64,000 nucleotides of DNA from Acorus gramineus (Eukaryota; Streptophyta; Magnoliopsida; Acorales; Acoraceae): positions 930,001-994,000 of the forward strand of contig CM060851.1 in the NCBI GenBank assembly GCA_030737835.1. Direction: 5' to 3'. Shown one piece after another: positions 31,830 to 43,829 of this stretch. The notes under the pieces were generated by a model that made no database searches, was not told the DNA's origin, and saw only the letters and a program-made list of their open reading frames with translations. How positions within the stretch are numbered: the stretch's first letter is position 1; every line of letters starts with the position of its first letter. The translations under genes were made by a program, and so were the position numbers.

Positions 31830-34780
31830 AACGATCTCCACCGTCTGATTAGTCAAAAAGAAAATAATCCAGCTCCTAGCGACGATACGTGTGCGCCAAC
31901 AAAGCGTCACATTGCGCACACGCGTGTGCGGACTGTGCATAACACCTTATCATTCCTAAAGTAAACATTACTTTATACACACCATACTTTATATATAGTG
32001 CTAAATGTTTTTCTCTTTTAACTGATGTGGAACTAAAAATCCAACACACAAAGTTACAAACAAAGACTCAAACTTATAAGACACATAAATTTACATTTTA
32101 AAAAATCACTAACAGATACTATGTTATTTATACTCTCATTATTTATATTGTATAATTAACCATTATGCAAACTCATTTTCGGCCAGATTTGCCACTAAAT
32201 AAGTCTAAATTTGTTAATTATGATAACAATAATAATTCGCAAGTTTTTTTTCTCTCCATTGCCATCAATTCTAACTTATTGGTAGGATATCATGCAAAAT
32301 AATTAATTATTATATTTATTTAATATTTTTAATTTATATCAAATTTTGTATGATACCTGATTTGGTTCCTCATTGGATTTTATCGAGTACATATAAGCAG
32401 TATTTTTTACCTTCATTAACCATCTCTTTATCAATAATTTTAAGATTTATTCTAGGGATTTTGGCATAATCATCAAGTAATATAAAAATCTTTGGATGTA
32501 TTTTGGTTAGATCTCTTTATCATTCTTCTGGTGCGTTATTGAACAGCAAATTTGACTTTTAGGAACATTTTTCCTTTTTTAATCCAAAACAGAACACTTA
32601 AAAGAGGCATTCTATGGTTTGAAAAAAAAAATCAGTTTTTTATTTTAATGAATTTATAACTGTCCTCACATTTTAAGAATTATTATCATTCATTTTGTTT
32701 GTTTGTATTAGATATCTTTTTTACTGTAATTCTGATTTTTTTTAATTTAATTGCATGAATGCATGAAATTAACATTTAAATAAATATTTAAAAAATAAAT
32801 AAACCGAAGCACACATACATATCATCATAAAATGAGAGGGTATGGTGTAACTTAGACCTATTAACAAGATATAGTAGAGACGGTTGAGATGATTTTAAAC
32901 TTGTAATTCCACAAAAATTTTCAGGATTTGTTTTTTCATCAAAAAAAAAAAGAAAAAAAAGAACAGGTAATCAAAAAATTAGGCCTATTAATTGGGAGTT
33001 GCAACTCCATCCAATTCGAGATAACATATTCAAATCGAAACAGTGGAATTTGATTGGAATTAGGAATAGCATCCATAAATTTAATCACTCTCAAATCAAT
33101 TTATTATTATTTTTTTTAATTTATGATATTTTGAACTATTTCAAAATATAACTCTCCGAATATTTTGGTGGCAACAAAAAATCTAACTTATTTTGTTATG
33201 AACAGTTTGTACTATTAAACTCAACATATTGTTTAATAATTTCATATTAAGAAACAAATGTGAACACGTTGTTTAATAATTTCACATCTCATATAGAGAT
33301 TCTCTAACAAATCCATAGATATCCATATATATTCGGTTTTGATTTCAATTAAATCCAATGCGTTTATTAGATATTATATTCGATTTCATCAGATTTTATT
33401 ATCATTATTATTATTAGATAAATATAAAGTCGGTTATTATATATATTTTGACCATGCCTTCCTATATATATAGGATGACCCCCCACTTATATTACAAATT
33501 AAAAAAAATATTGATCCGCACATCAACCTCTGAAGGGGAAAAGGGAGTTCATAATTTTTTTTTTATATTCTGGTCTTCAATAAGGTACAATTTTGATCCA
33601 TCCTAATTGATTGAATTTTAGTTCTATGTATAACAATCTTTAATGCAAGTTTTATCAAGCAATACAATAAATACAATTTCTTTTCTTTTATTTTTTATTT
33701 TCAATTCCCTCTGGATTTTGCCATAGATTTTAAAAAAAAATTGAATGACTTTTACTTCTAGTTTCAGGTATCATATTATTATCTCTACATGTATGTCATG
33801 TTTGATATATTTTAACTAATCATATTATTATCTCTACATGTATGTCATGTTTGATATATTTTAACTATGTTTATTTATTTATATATATTAACCATGGGCC
33901 GCTGCGGATCTCTGTGTTGGCTGGGCCTGAATACAGCCCGGCCCAGATTTTACATGAAAACTCTCTGTTCTTGATTTGTTGACTAGATTTTGATCATAAC
34001 CTTGATTTGTTAATCTAAAATTTATTTAGTTCTTTTTTTAAGCATAATTTATGTTATTAAAAATTAGTTCAGCCCATCCCAATATAATTTTCATGCAACG
34101 ATATGATATGTTTTTAATTTATATAACAAAATTTAAGGTTTTTAAAAAATCAATTGTGATCATTACATCATATTTTTATTCAAATCAATTTTATTGATAG
34201 GAATAATTCATCGAGTGAAATTTCCAGTATTTCGGCTAAGATATTTTTCATCTCATATAATTTTATTTATTATTAATAATTATCTTCTACTTTTTGTTAT
34301 TTGATAAGGTTAGAACAGACTATAATCAAATTTCTGAAAACTCGGCAAATAATACTGTTTTTTTATCATTTATTAATTTTTTATAACTCAAATTAATAAC
34401 TATTTAGATTTGATAGTATAGTTTATCTTTCTTTTTCTGGCTTTGATTGTCACTGTTTTTTTATGGTTGGATTCATTGTTTAGAATCAAAAGAGTGATCA
34501 TTTCTTTTAATCTTATTTTGTTCATCTTATAGTCTAATCATATTAACAATAACAGTTGTAAATTTTGCGATGTGAGTATATGATATGTTTAAGAGGTTTA
34601 TGATTTAGTATAACAAAATCCAATTTTTGCTCTATTTTTTTTAAATTATAACTTTTTATTGGAACTGATTTACTAGAGATGTTTTTGCAACCCAATTTGT
34701 GTCACTAATTCACTCTTGTTGTACTAAAAAGGTATTGGCACCTGGATCTACATTGCTGAATAGAACTCTCTCAATTCTAA
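31830..34780. other. Spacer; right part is the upstream half of segmental duplication copy B
   Basis: There is no gene between the hydrophobic-protein gene and PUF copy B. From about 32720 it matches 6440 onward. A ~51-bp direct repeat (CATATTATTATCTCTACATG...) occurs twice at about 33768-33867. Confidence 0.55.
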
Positions 34781-34784
34781 TTCA

Positions 34785-37700
34785 ATGGATAAAAGATGGA
34801 TTGGCCAAGAAAAGGTTATACTGAATTCACCTTCTTGGAATGCTCATTCAGATGAATATCTGACTCGAGGAATTGCAGATTTAAGCCTGCAAGATAGTGT
34901 GCCTAGAGATGATGAACAACATCATCATCAGATGCCTCAATACAATCAGCTCTTTCATCATCATCAGAATTTCCAAAACAATTTGTTCAGACCATCTTTT
35001 AGTGATGGTATTGGTACCATTTGTCGATTTTACGAACAAGGATACTGTGCAAAGGGAGAGATGTGCAACTTTATTCATGGAAGAAAGAAGAGTTATCCAG
35101 AGAAAATATTGACAAGGTCACATGGGAAGAAGTCCATAAAAAATTTCAACAATAACATTGGGCAAACTATGAGACCTGAGTCTCAGAAAAGCACAGTAAA
35201 TGATGATGTTAGGAATTACTATTATCTGGCAAAAGACTGGGAAGATTTTCATTCTTTTCAAGAAGAGTTTGATGAGATATATGTTGAGATAATTGACTAC
35301 ATTGTTGAGCTCATGACTGACTCTACTGGAAAGTCTCTGATACAAAAGTTGCTTGAACTTTGTAACGAGGATCAGCGATGGCGTATACTCTTTACGATCA
35401 CTAGAGATCGAGAGAAACTCATTGAGATCTCATGTGACATGCATGGGTGGGGTGTTTTATTCACTTCATTATTATCTTATGTTCATCATATATTCATAGA
35501 TAGAGATTATACTTACATGTGCTTTCCTATGGTTGCAGAAGTAAAGTTGTTCAAAAAGTTATTGAGACCTTGAAAACTCATGACCAAGCTTGGATACTTG
35601 TTTCTGCCCTCAAGTATGGAATTCTCAAACTGATCACAGACTCTAATGGATATCATGTTGTGAACAGTTGCCTGAATCATCTGAAATATGCATACAATGA
35701 GGTAATACCATATATATTTATAATCTATGATCTGATGTCGCATCTTATGATTCATTTTTCCATATTAATTCATCAAGTAATTATTTGTTAGCTTACCAGA
35801 AAAATGATGAAATTTAAACTTGAGTTAAAATGATTCATTTTCCAATCATGATAGTTTACACGAACTATTTTATAATGTACACTTTTATGTCTAAAGTATC
35901 ACAGGTGAGATCATACCAGCAGTAATGCACCGCACCGAATTTCATCAAAAACTAGAAGTTATGCGTGTGTTGCACCCCCAAAAAAAATTTCACACTGCAT
36001 ATGTTATGCAACCCCATCAGTAATGGCCTAATTGGGAATCAGAGAATGGATGAAGAGAAATAATATAATGTGTGCATTGACTTGTGAACTTAGTAAGAGT
36101 TCTTATAAACATTCTGAAAACAAAAAATGTTAGAAAATATATTTGGTCTATTAAATCAAAGAGCCAAAAAAAAAAAAAAGATTTTTTACATATATATATA
36201 CTCTTACAAAATCTCATTTTATCAAAATACCCCTAATGAATTACTATAGACAATATTTCTCAAAATGACATAAATGATGTGTATACTTCTACAAAACTTA
36301 AACTTTAAATATTTATAATATGCATAAATACCCTTCAAAAGGGTACATGCACAATTTTACCTTTTTTTTAGGGATATTGTAGAGTTTTAAGAGAAATAGT
36401 TTGACAATACAGAATTTAAAGGGGTATATATGAAGAAAAAAAAAACCAAAATAAACCTACTTTTCTTTGGTATAAGGTTTCAGTGGATAGTTTCAATGAC
36501 TTATGGGCATAGTGCATTAGGTCCATATTAGTTTGATACAATAAACTGTTATTATTATTATTATTATTAGTTGTAACAATGACATTATTTTTCTTTTGCA
36601 GTTCCTATTCGCTGATGTTGTAGATCACTTTCTAGATATTTCAATGAATTCTCATGGCTGTTGTGTACTAAAGAACTACTTTGATCAGGCTTATGATAAA
36701 CAAAAACCCTTATTTTTCCATAAGATCATTGAAAATACTCTCTCTCTCTCCCAGGACCGAGTTGGGTAAGTAGTACTTCTTGGCCTTTTTTTCCTCTTAA
36801 ATTGCATTTGGAAATAAGTTTTTTTAAAAAAGTTTTTCACTTGTAAGCCACAACTATTAGAAACTACAATGCGGGCATTTAAACTTTTAAAAAGTAGTAT
36901 ATACATCATTTAATAAGGTATATTCTTTGATAAAAAAAATGATATATATCTCACTCAATTACATATTGAAAGGAATCATTTTTAACGAATATAAAAAAGA
37001 ATTGGTGCATATATACCTCTAAAAAAACATTATATTATCAAAATGTCTCACTTAGAAATTTTATTACCATCAATACCCTTTAAAATGATTAAATTCTGCA
37101 CCGCTGCCCTTTTGAAGAGTATTTATGCACAATATAAATATTTTAGATTTTACAATAATATTCTTCAAAAGGCCAGTTGTGCACAATTTAAGCCATTTTT
37201 GAGGGGCATTGTTAGAAATAGTATTATTTTAACAAACTGAGATTATTTCAAAGGGGTGTATATATATGTGTATGTGTGCAAAAAAAACCCAAAAAAATTA
37301 ACAATTTTCGCTTTTGTAAAAAATATTTAAAAATGAATTTAAATTAAATATTATTCATGCAAAAGCAGAGTCTCTACAAAAAAATTATGAACGTGATTTA
37401 ATTGCAGGAACTACATGGTGCAACACATCCTTTCACATAGGCTTCCCTGGGCGACGAAACGCATTCTAAACGCGCTTGAGGGACACCATGTAGAGCTTTC
37501 AATGCATAAATGTGGGAGTCATGTGGTAGAGAAATGCCTGAAATTATGTGACCCAGAAGAATCTGCTCACATTGTGTTGGAGCTGCTACACAGCCCTCAG
37601 TTCTCACAGCTCCTGCAGGACCAATTTGGCAACTACATCATTCAAACTGCTCTTCATGTTTCCCAGGTGATCAAATTTTAGTGATTGGCTAGATAATTAA

Positions 37701-38478
37701 GCGCAATTCTTTTTATAGTTTAAAATGCAGCCTTATATACCTCATTAACGCGCTCTCTCTCACTGTATCAAGGTATATGTTTTTTATAAATGAAATCATT
37801 CAATACAATCCATAATTCACCTTTTATAGAAATATATATCTTATTAGAAGAAGTATATGATATTAAAAAAATTTAAAAACATGTTCGATCTACATTTTTG
37901 TATTGTAAAATGGATTGAATATAACATTTTATTGTTTTATTTGTTTGTTTTTAAGTGTTACATCTCTATAAAATTAAAACCACATAAAGAAATAGCTTAT
38001 TGAATATCAACACTAGGTCCAAGTAGAGGTTGAAACTTGAAAGGGGTGGTTAAGAGAGAATTTCATATCAGTAAGTACTGATGAAATTTTCTTCAGTACG
38101 TGTTTAGATGGACGACACATGTCTATCAAAATGCATTAATAGAATTTCTATCAATTGTTTTTAATTAATGAAATATTTTTTACTCTTTGATGGACATATG
38201 TCATCCATCCTGACACGTTCTAATAGAAATTTTCCAGCTAAGAGAGGGAAAACACTTAATATTGGGCTTTCATGCTCATGATTTTATCTCTCTCTCTCTC
38301 TCTCTATATATATATGATACTAATCTTCAGTGTTAAATCTTTTAAACAGGGAAATATTTACACCTCTCTTGTAAAGGCCATCAAACCACATATCCCAGAG
38401 CTCCAAAACCACCCATATGGAAACAGCATTCTATCAAAACCTAAGTTCAAGAAGCATTTGAAATCAAGCTTTTTCTGA
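34785..38478 (+). CDS. CCCH zinc-finger / PUF (Pumilio-repeat) RNA-binding protein, copy B
   Basis: Exons are 34785-35446, 35539-35701, 36602-36765, 37408-37666 and 38350-38478, predicting 458 residues (MDKRWIGQEK...). The zinc finger is CRFYEQGYCAKGEMCNFIH. PUF repeats follow from EIIDYIVELMTDSTGKSLIQ to QNHPYGNSILS. Recognition residues in the strong C-terminal repeats (VGNYMVQH, CGSHVVEK, FGNYIIQT) predict a UGU core by the known PUF code. Compared with copy A, exon 1 lacks about 20 residues after the zinc finger, and the last exon has an intact CAG acceptor (38347-38349). CCCH fingers also bind RNA, so the fusion may extend target choice; this is inference. It probably acts on mRNAs in the cytoplasm. 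I see no disruption. Confidence 0.86.
36165..36450. mobile_element. MITE-like element in intron 2 of PUF copy B
   Basis: The counterpart of 9905-10205: GATTTTTTACATATATATAC on the left, AAAGGGGTATATATGAAG on the right, and the interior AAATACCCTTCAAAAGGGT. Its presence at the same site in both copies dates it before the duplication. Confidence 0.6.
37000..37275. mobile_element. MITE-like element in intron 3 of PUF copy B
   Basis: The counterpart of 10755-10995, with ATATATACCTCTAAAAAAAC on the left and AAAGGGGTGTATATATATG on the right. Confidence 0.55.
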
Positions 38479-38559
38479 TTTGTACAAGTGATGTGTTAAT
38501 GTATATTGGGAGTAAATGAAATGTGAAGGTTTAGATGTTGTTGTGAGAGATTCAGTGAA

Positions 38560-39960
38560 ATCTTTTTCATGTTCTGTTTGCCTCTTCTGTAGGCACTGCC
38601 TTTTTTTTTTGTGGTTGTATTCATGGAACCATGAAACAAGATTTATGGTTTTGTTATATGCTTGAATTTTATGTTATATATAATAGTGTTTTGGTATCTC
38701 CTGGTGTCTTTATTTAATGGTTATTCATGTTTTTTTTTTAAATAAATATTTGGATCAGCTTATTTGTTTCTGTTTCTCTAAGATTGCTTTTAATTTGGTG
38801 TATACATTGATGTACTAGTTATACAAGATGTTCATTTGTTGAGATGTAAGACTTCTGATACTGGACATCTTACATATAAATTTGTAAATTTTCATATTTG
38901 CATGCATAGGTATCTTTCCCCCCAAAAAGACAAAAAAAAATTACATAAAAATAAATTAAACCTTTATAATTCACAGTATGCTAAAGACCCCCCTACTCAC
39001 ACAGTGTATATTGGATTCTTTTAAACTCTAGTTTGATAATGCAATAAGTCGATGCTAAAAAACATGTCCTATTGTCATAAAAAAAAAGGAATTATAATAC
39101 AAATAGTTGTCCAATTTTCAAATGAAAAAAAAAAGGATTTTTTTGTTCTAAATGCTGAAATACATTTAGCCCATGTTTGTTATTTATCTTAATAGATGTG
39201 AATAAAAACAAAACCACTGAATTTTAATTCTTGAATTAAAGATAATTTATCCTGAAGATTTTATCACAATCCCAAACTAGCCCAGAGTTAGGAACACAAA
39301 AAAAAAACAAAAAATTCATGTGACAATTATTTAACACGTGGATTTTCTGATATATTTAACACGTGGATTTTCTGATATATAAAAAGAGTTGATGACATGA
39401 TTAAACATGTGGACTCCTTTTATGTCAGTGAAATAAATTAGATGAAATAACACAATTCCAATGAAAAATCAGGTTATTTTTATGGGTAATGTTACATTCA
39501 ACTCTATGTCCAGCCTTAATTCCGGATTATATATGTTTTGAATTTTTTAAAAATAGTATGCATTATCTAATGAGGTACATACTTTTATAAAAAAAATGAA
39601 GCATATACTCCAATAAATTACATGGATGCATTTATAGAAAATAAAAAAATTCTTTCAAAGTATATGCTTTGTTAACGTGAGCATATGCATCGTTAATTTT
39701 CTATCAACGCATATAATGTTAGAATTAGGGCTGAAAACAGATCTGGGTGTAACAACATCCTATTTTAATCTATCCTGATATTATTATACCCACTTATTTC
39801 TTTACCAACAGAATAAGTTGTTTAACTTATTCAGCTATGTCCTACCTCATTCCCCACCTATTCCACAACCCAAACAGGGGTGGAGTAAGTGCTGAGCATA
39901 TCAAATGGACCCCTCCAAATTCCCTCCTATTGTTTTTGTCACCATAGATTGAATTCAACA
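38560..39960. other. Spacer between PUF copy B and MET1
   Basis: AT-rich sequence with no gene recognised. A short direct repeat (TTTAACACGTGGATTTTCTG) occurs at about 39350 and 39375. Confidence 0.55.
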
Positions 39961-40027
39961 ACAAAGAAGAGCCACTAATGTGAGCTCTCTTTTCATCCAG
40001 ACCTTCTCTTCCACTTCAATCTCCTCA

Positions 40028-40073
40028 CACACACACACACACAAACAAGAGAGAGAGAGAGAGAGAGAGAGGG
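40028..40073. repeat. (CA)n and (GA)n microsatellites in the 5' leader of MET1
   Basis: A run of CA repeats followed by a run of GA repeats, ending immediately before the start codon region of the gene at 40080. Confidence 0.9.
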
Positions 40074-40079
40074 CTGTCA

Positions 40080-43000
40080 ATGGGTTCCATGAACAACCCC
40101 TCCATCTGCTCAAAACCACCCCTCCAAAGACCAAACCCCGCAAACAAGCACCCCTTACTAAGGACCTTCACATTCCATGACCCCCCACTCAGCATCTCCA
40201 ACACCCACTCCCCAAAACCCTGTCTTTTCATCACCAGAGCTTCCTCCGCCACCGAATTCGAGCCTCTGAAGCCCCGCGAAGGCAGCGGTGGCGGTAGTGG
40301 CGAAACCGAGGGAGGGGCCAATGGTGGGGAGGAGGGAGGGTTTGAGGAATATGAGGTGGAGTTGGATAAGCCTTATGGACTGAAGTTCGTGAAGGGAAGG
40401 GATGGCCGCACTTACATCGACGCGATCGCCCCCGGTGGGACGGCGGCAAAGTCGAATATGTTCACTGTTGGTGATAAAGTCATTGCAACCAGGTATCACA
40501 AGTTTCATATTTTGTTGTTAAGTTGTTGTTTTTTGTTATTAATTCACTATTGATTTGGTGTGATTGATTTGGTTTTTGATGAGAAGGGAATTTTGGGTTT
40601 TGTTTGTGTTTGTGTGAATGTCCATGTGAGGATGCTTTGATGTTTCAATTTACCATTTTTTGGTCAGTTGATTGTTATATATGTTGAGTAATGGGTGTTT
40701 ATAGGTTTGGAAACTTCTTTTGGTTGATACTGCTTTTGTAGGAATTAACTTAGCCCAATTTGTTTCCAAATGCATCAAAAGATTGCAGAGTTTTAAGAAA
40801 GCTAAACACGGCTTTTAATTATAAATTAGTGAAAATGGAGAATGTCGGGAATCTAAATGAATTCATGATTTGTAGGAAATAGTGTTTAGAACGAGTTTGA
40901 AGAGTATTTTTTTTAGTTAAAGTGGCTTTTGAAAATAGCTTTTCAGAAAGCGTACTTTTGTTTAATTCTTGAAAAATTGTTTTTTATAATTAAAAGTTGT
41001 TTTCCAGCTTTTTCCCAAAGTTGGAACCGCTGGGAGCATTTGGAAACGAGTTTGGATTAGTATGCAAAAATTTCTCTCCAAAACCTATCCAACCTGTTTC
41101 CAAACGCTGCCCAATTTTCAAACGCAGTTTTAAGTGATAACCTGCTTTTCAAATGGGTTTCCTGACGCTATTGAATGGATGAGGGCTGCTTGTCTTTCTT
41201 TTCTCCTCCTCTCCCTAATTTGATGTAGAGAACTATTAGAAGCTATAATATTGTTCAAGTGTACAAATTTGAAATTCTAGCAGAAAAATAGCAAGACAAT
41301 TTTGTGGGCTTTATTTTTATTCACCTAAATTATTTGCTTCAGATGCATATTTGAAATATTGATTTGAGAGCATTGATTGTAGGAGAGATCATCACTCTTT
41401 ACATCCTGTAGTTGCAGTGTCAATTTTCCCATTCATGCAAAGAAACTTTCTCTTCACTTTAGGGCTGTTCATATATCTCGGTAATGTTTCGTTGATGCTA
41501 ATTTGAAGCTCTCAAATCAGAGACTCGGTGACCATTCACTGTAAAATCTAAACCATAGCGATATTCAGAGATACAATGTCTTTCAGTATACAAATTCAGG
41601 ACCTCCCACTAAGTAAACTTCATTGAAAGATCCATTTATTTGAACATCCCAAGCTTGAAATATATCATCTGAATCATAAGATCCCTGCACAATTGATGTT
41701 TGTTTTTGTATTCACCTATTCATTCATTGGTTCCGACTTTTAGTACTGCTAGTATTGAACATCTTTAGAGTCTGTAATTTTGTACATGACAAGATTTATA
41801 AAAAAATTGCATGCAGTGCTGTGTTTGGAACTGAGATATGGCCGGCTGCAGAGTACGGGCGAACGATGTACACCATACGACAGAGGATTGGTCCTTTGCT
41901 CATGAAAATGCAGAAGAGATATGGTTCGTTTCCCAGCCTTCCTGCTTAGTTTCATAATCAGATTTTTGTTTTGCTTCACTGGAGGAGGAAGAAATGCTTT
42001 GTAACCTAAACAAACTCTTGATATGTTAAGATCTCCATTTATACTGTAATATTGCCCTTGTCATTGTGTTATATTTTTGCAGGGAAGTTGGAGGACATAG
42101 GAGAACTTACCGAGAAAGAGATAATAAGAGCTGAGAGGAACTCGGGTGTCATCAGCAACAGAGTGAGGGAGATTCAGGTTAGTATAGAATGACAAATTAC
42201 TACTACATTTTAACATTGAAAGGTAGGACCAAGAATTGAAACAAAAAAAAACAAAAAACAAAAAAAAAAAGGAAGAAAAGAAAAACAAAACAAGCCACCA
42301 AATACGAGATTTACGTGATTTGGCAAAAGATTACCTACTTCCACAAAGAGGGAAGAGATTCTCCCTGTCCCAGTACTAATTACTATATAAATAACATGGA
42401 CACATGTATCATACTGCCCCAATATAACACAGAATTGTATACGTGACATATAAAACATGTACAAGAAAATTCGGTAAGAGTGTACAGTCTTCCTTAGTGT
42501 CCAGTTCTCCCTTGGTGTCCAATCACCGAAATGCAAAACATAAATCCAACTGATGAGTTTTTCAAATTGATGCTTTATTGTACTAGAGAACTAATATGTG
42601 AAAGTACGATAATTTGATGTTAGATGCAAAATTACATGAGGAAAATGGAACAGAAGAAGGGAAGGGAGAATGATCTTCGTGAGGGGTTGAAGCTCTACAG
42701 GTAAGTTACAGAACCAGTTCTTGCATTCAATTTTTTTACTGTTAAGGTTTTATAGCGTGCATCGAATGTATGGTGTGTATATGAGCATTTGTGGGTACTA
42801 GGGATGGAAAATATGAGGAAGCACTGGAGAAGTTTGAATCAGTTCTTGGGTCCAAACCTGAATCTAACGAGGCTTCGGTGGCGAGTTACAATGTCGCGTG
42901 TTGTTACTCTAAGCTTAATCAGGTACTTGTATGATCTTATGAGTTATGAATATGTTCTTTTTATAGATATAGACTAAATGGGTTTCTTTTTTTTTTTGTG

Positions 43001-43450
43001 AAGGTTCAAGCTGGGCTATCTGCACTTGAAGATGCTATGCAAGCAGGATATGAAGACTACAAGGTAATATAATGCTTTAACCATGCAATGGTGACAGAAT
43101 AACCCTTCTCATTCTCATTTATGACGGAGCACCCAAGAAAATGGCATTTGGAACACTTTATATGACTACTGTTGGGTGGCCCAACCAAAATTTCATTCAT
43201 TCTTCCTTCCCTCATAATCTATCTGAGTTGGATTATTGGGGAAGGAGGAATTCTTCATCTAGATCAGAATTATCAAACTAACCCTAAGTATTTATTTCAA
43301 TTATCACAGAGAATTCGAACGGATCCTGATTTGGCCACCCTAAGAACCTCCGAGGAATTCGAGCCTCTCTTGAAGAAGTATGATGAGTCCTTCATCAACG
43401 AGAATGCACTCAATGCCATCAAATCACTTTTCGGTTTCAACAAGAAATGA
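40080..43450 (+). CDS. MET1: MET1/ZKT: thylakoid-associated PDZ and TPR protein
   Basis: Seven exons (40080-40492, 41817-41923, 42083-42177, 42624-42700, 42802-42922, 43004-43063, 43310-43450) encode 337 residues. The first ~55 are rich in S, T and P with basic residues and no acidic ones, as in a chloroplast transit peptide. A PDZ domain follows (VELDKPYGLKFVKGRDGR, DAIAPGGTAAKSNMFTVGDK), then the segment ELTEKEIIRAERNSGVIS and a TPR region (GLKLYRDGKYEEALEKFESV, ASYNVACCYSKLNQVQAGLS). It ends NALNAIKSLFGFNKK. In Arabidopsis this protein (At1g55480, MET1 or ZKT) associates with stroma thylakoids and photosystem II assembly or repair. The length, exon order and all GT-AG sites look normal. 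The first intron holds a dispersed repeat shared with the neighbouring gene. Confidence 0.93.
40885..41060. repeat. Dispersed ~170-bp repeat in MET1 intron 1
   Basis: GTTTAGAACGAGTTTGA, GCTTTTGAAAATAGCTTTTC, AATTAAAAGTTGTTTTCCAG and CATTTGGAAACGAGTTTG occur in the same order and orientation as in 44262-44432. A related piece (CCCCATTTGGAAACGAGGTT, 4145-4390) lies upstream in the SMC4 pseudogene. Likely an old MITE. Confidence 0.65.
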
Positions 43451-43829
43451 GAGCCCGTGTGCTCTGAAATTACATCCATTCATTGTGATATTTGAGGCTA
43501 GCTTTTTTTTTCACTCAAATGTAAAGTATTTACATCCATGTAACAGCAAAAAAAAATCATTTGTTTTCAGGCTCTATAAAAATGTTCACAAATTGCAATT
43601 TTTTCCCCAAAAATGTGATCTTCTCCACTCTTGATCAATTCAGCTATCACTAGATACTAGAGAGGTCACAGTGTGCACAACCCAAACAAAGTTTCAACTT
43701 CTGATTTTTATTATGTATAAAAAAAAACCAGCTGTAAGAATCAGTGTGTATACATATAAATGGTTTCTCTCATCTAAATGAGAGTTACAAGGGGAATAAT
43801 GGATACTCTTATATCATGTTGTATACATA

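Larger units (their letters stand above)
32720..38560 (+). repeat. Segmental duplication, copy B (CCCH-PUF gene and its upstream region)
   Basis: The counterpart of 6440-12480, with the same exon-intron structure, the same two intronic MITEs and similar flanks. Exon 4 is nearly identical between copies, whereas exon 1 has indels and many replacements. Confidence 0.85.
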
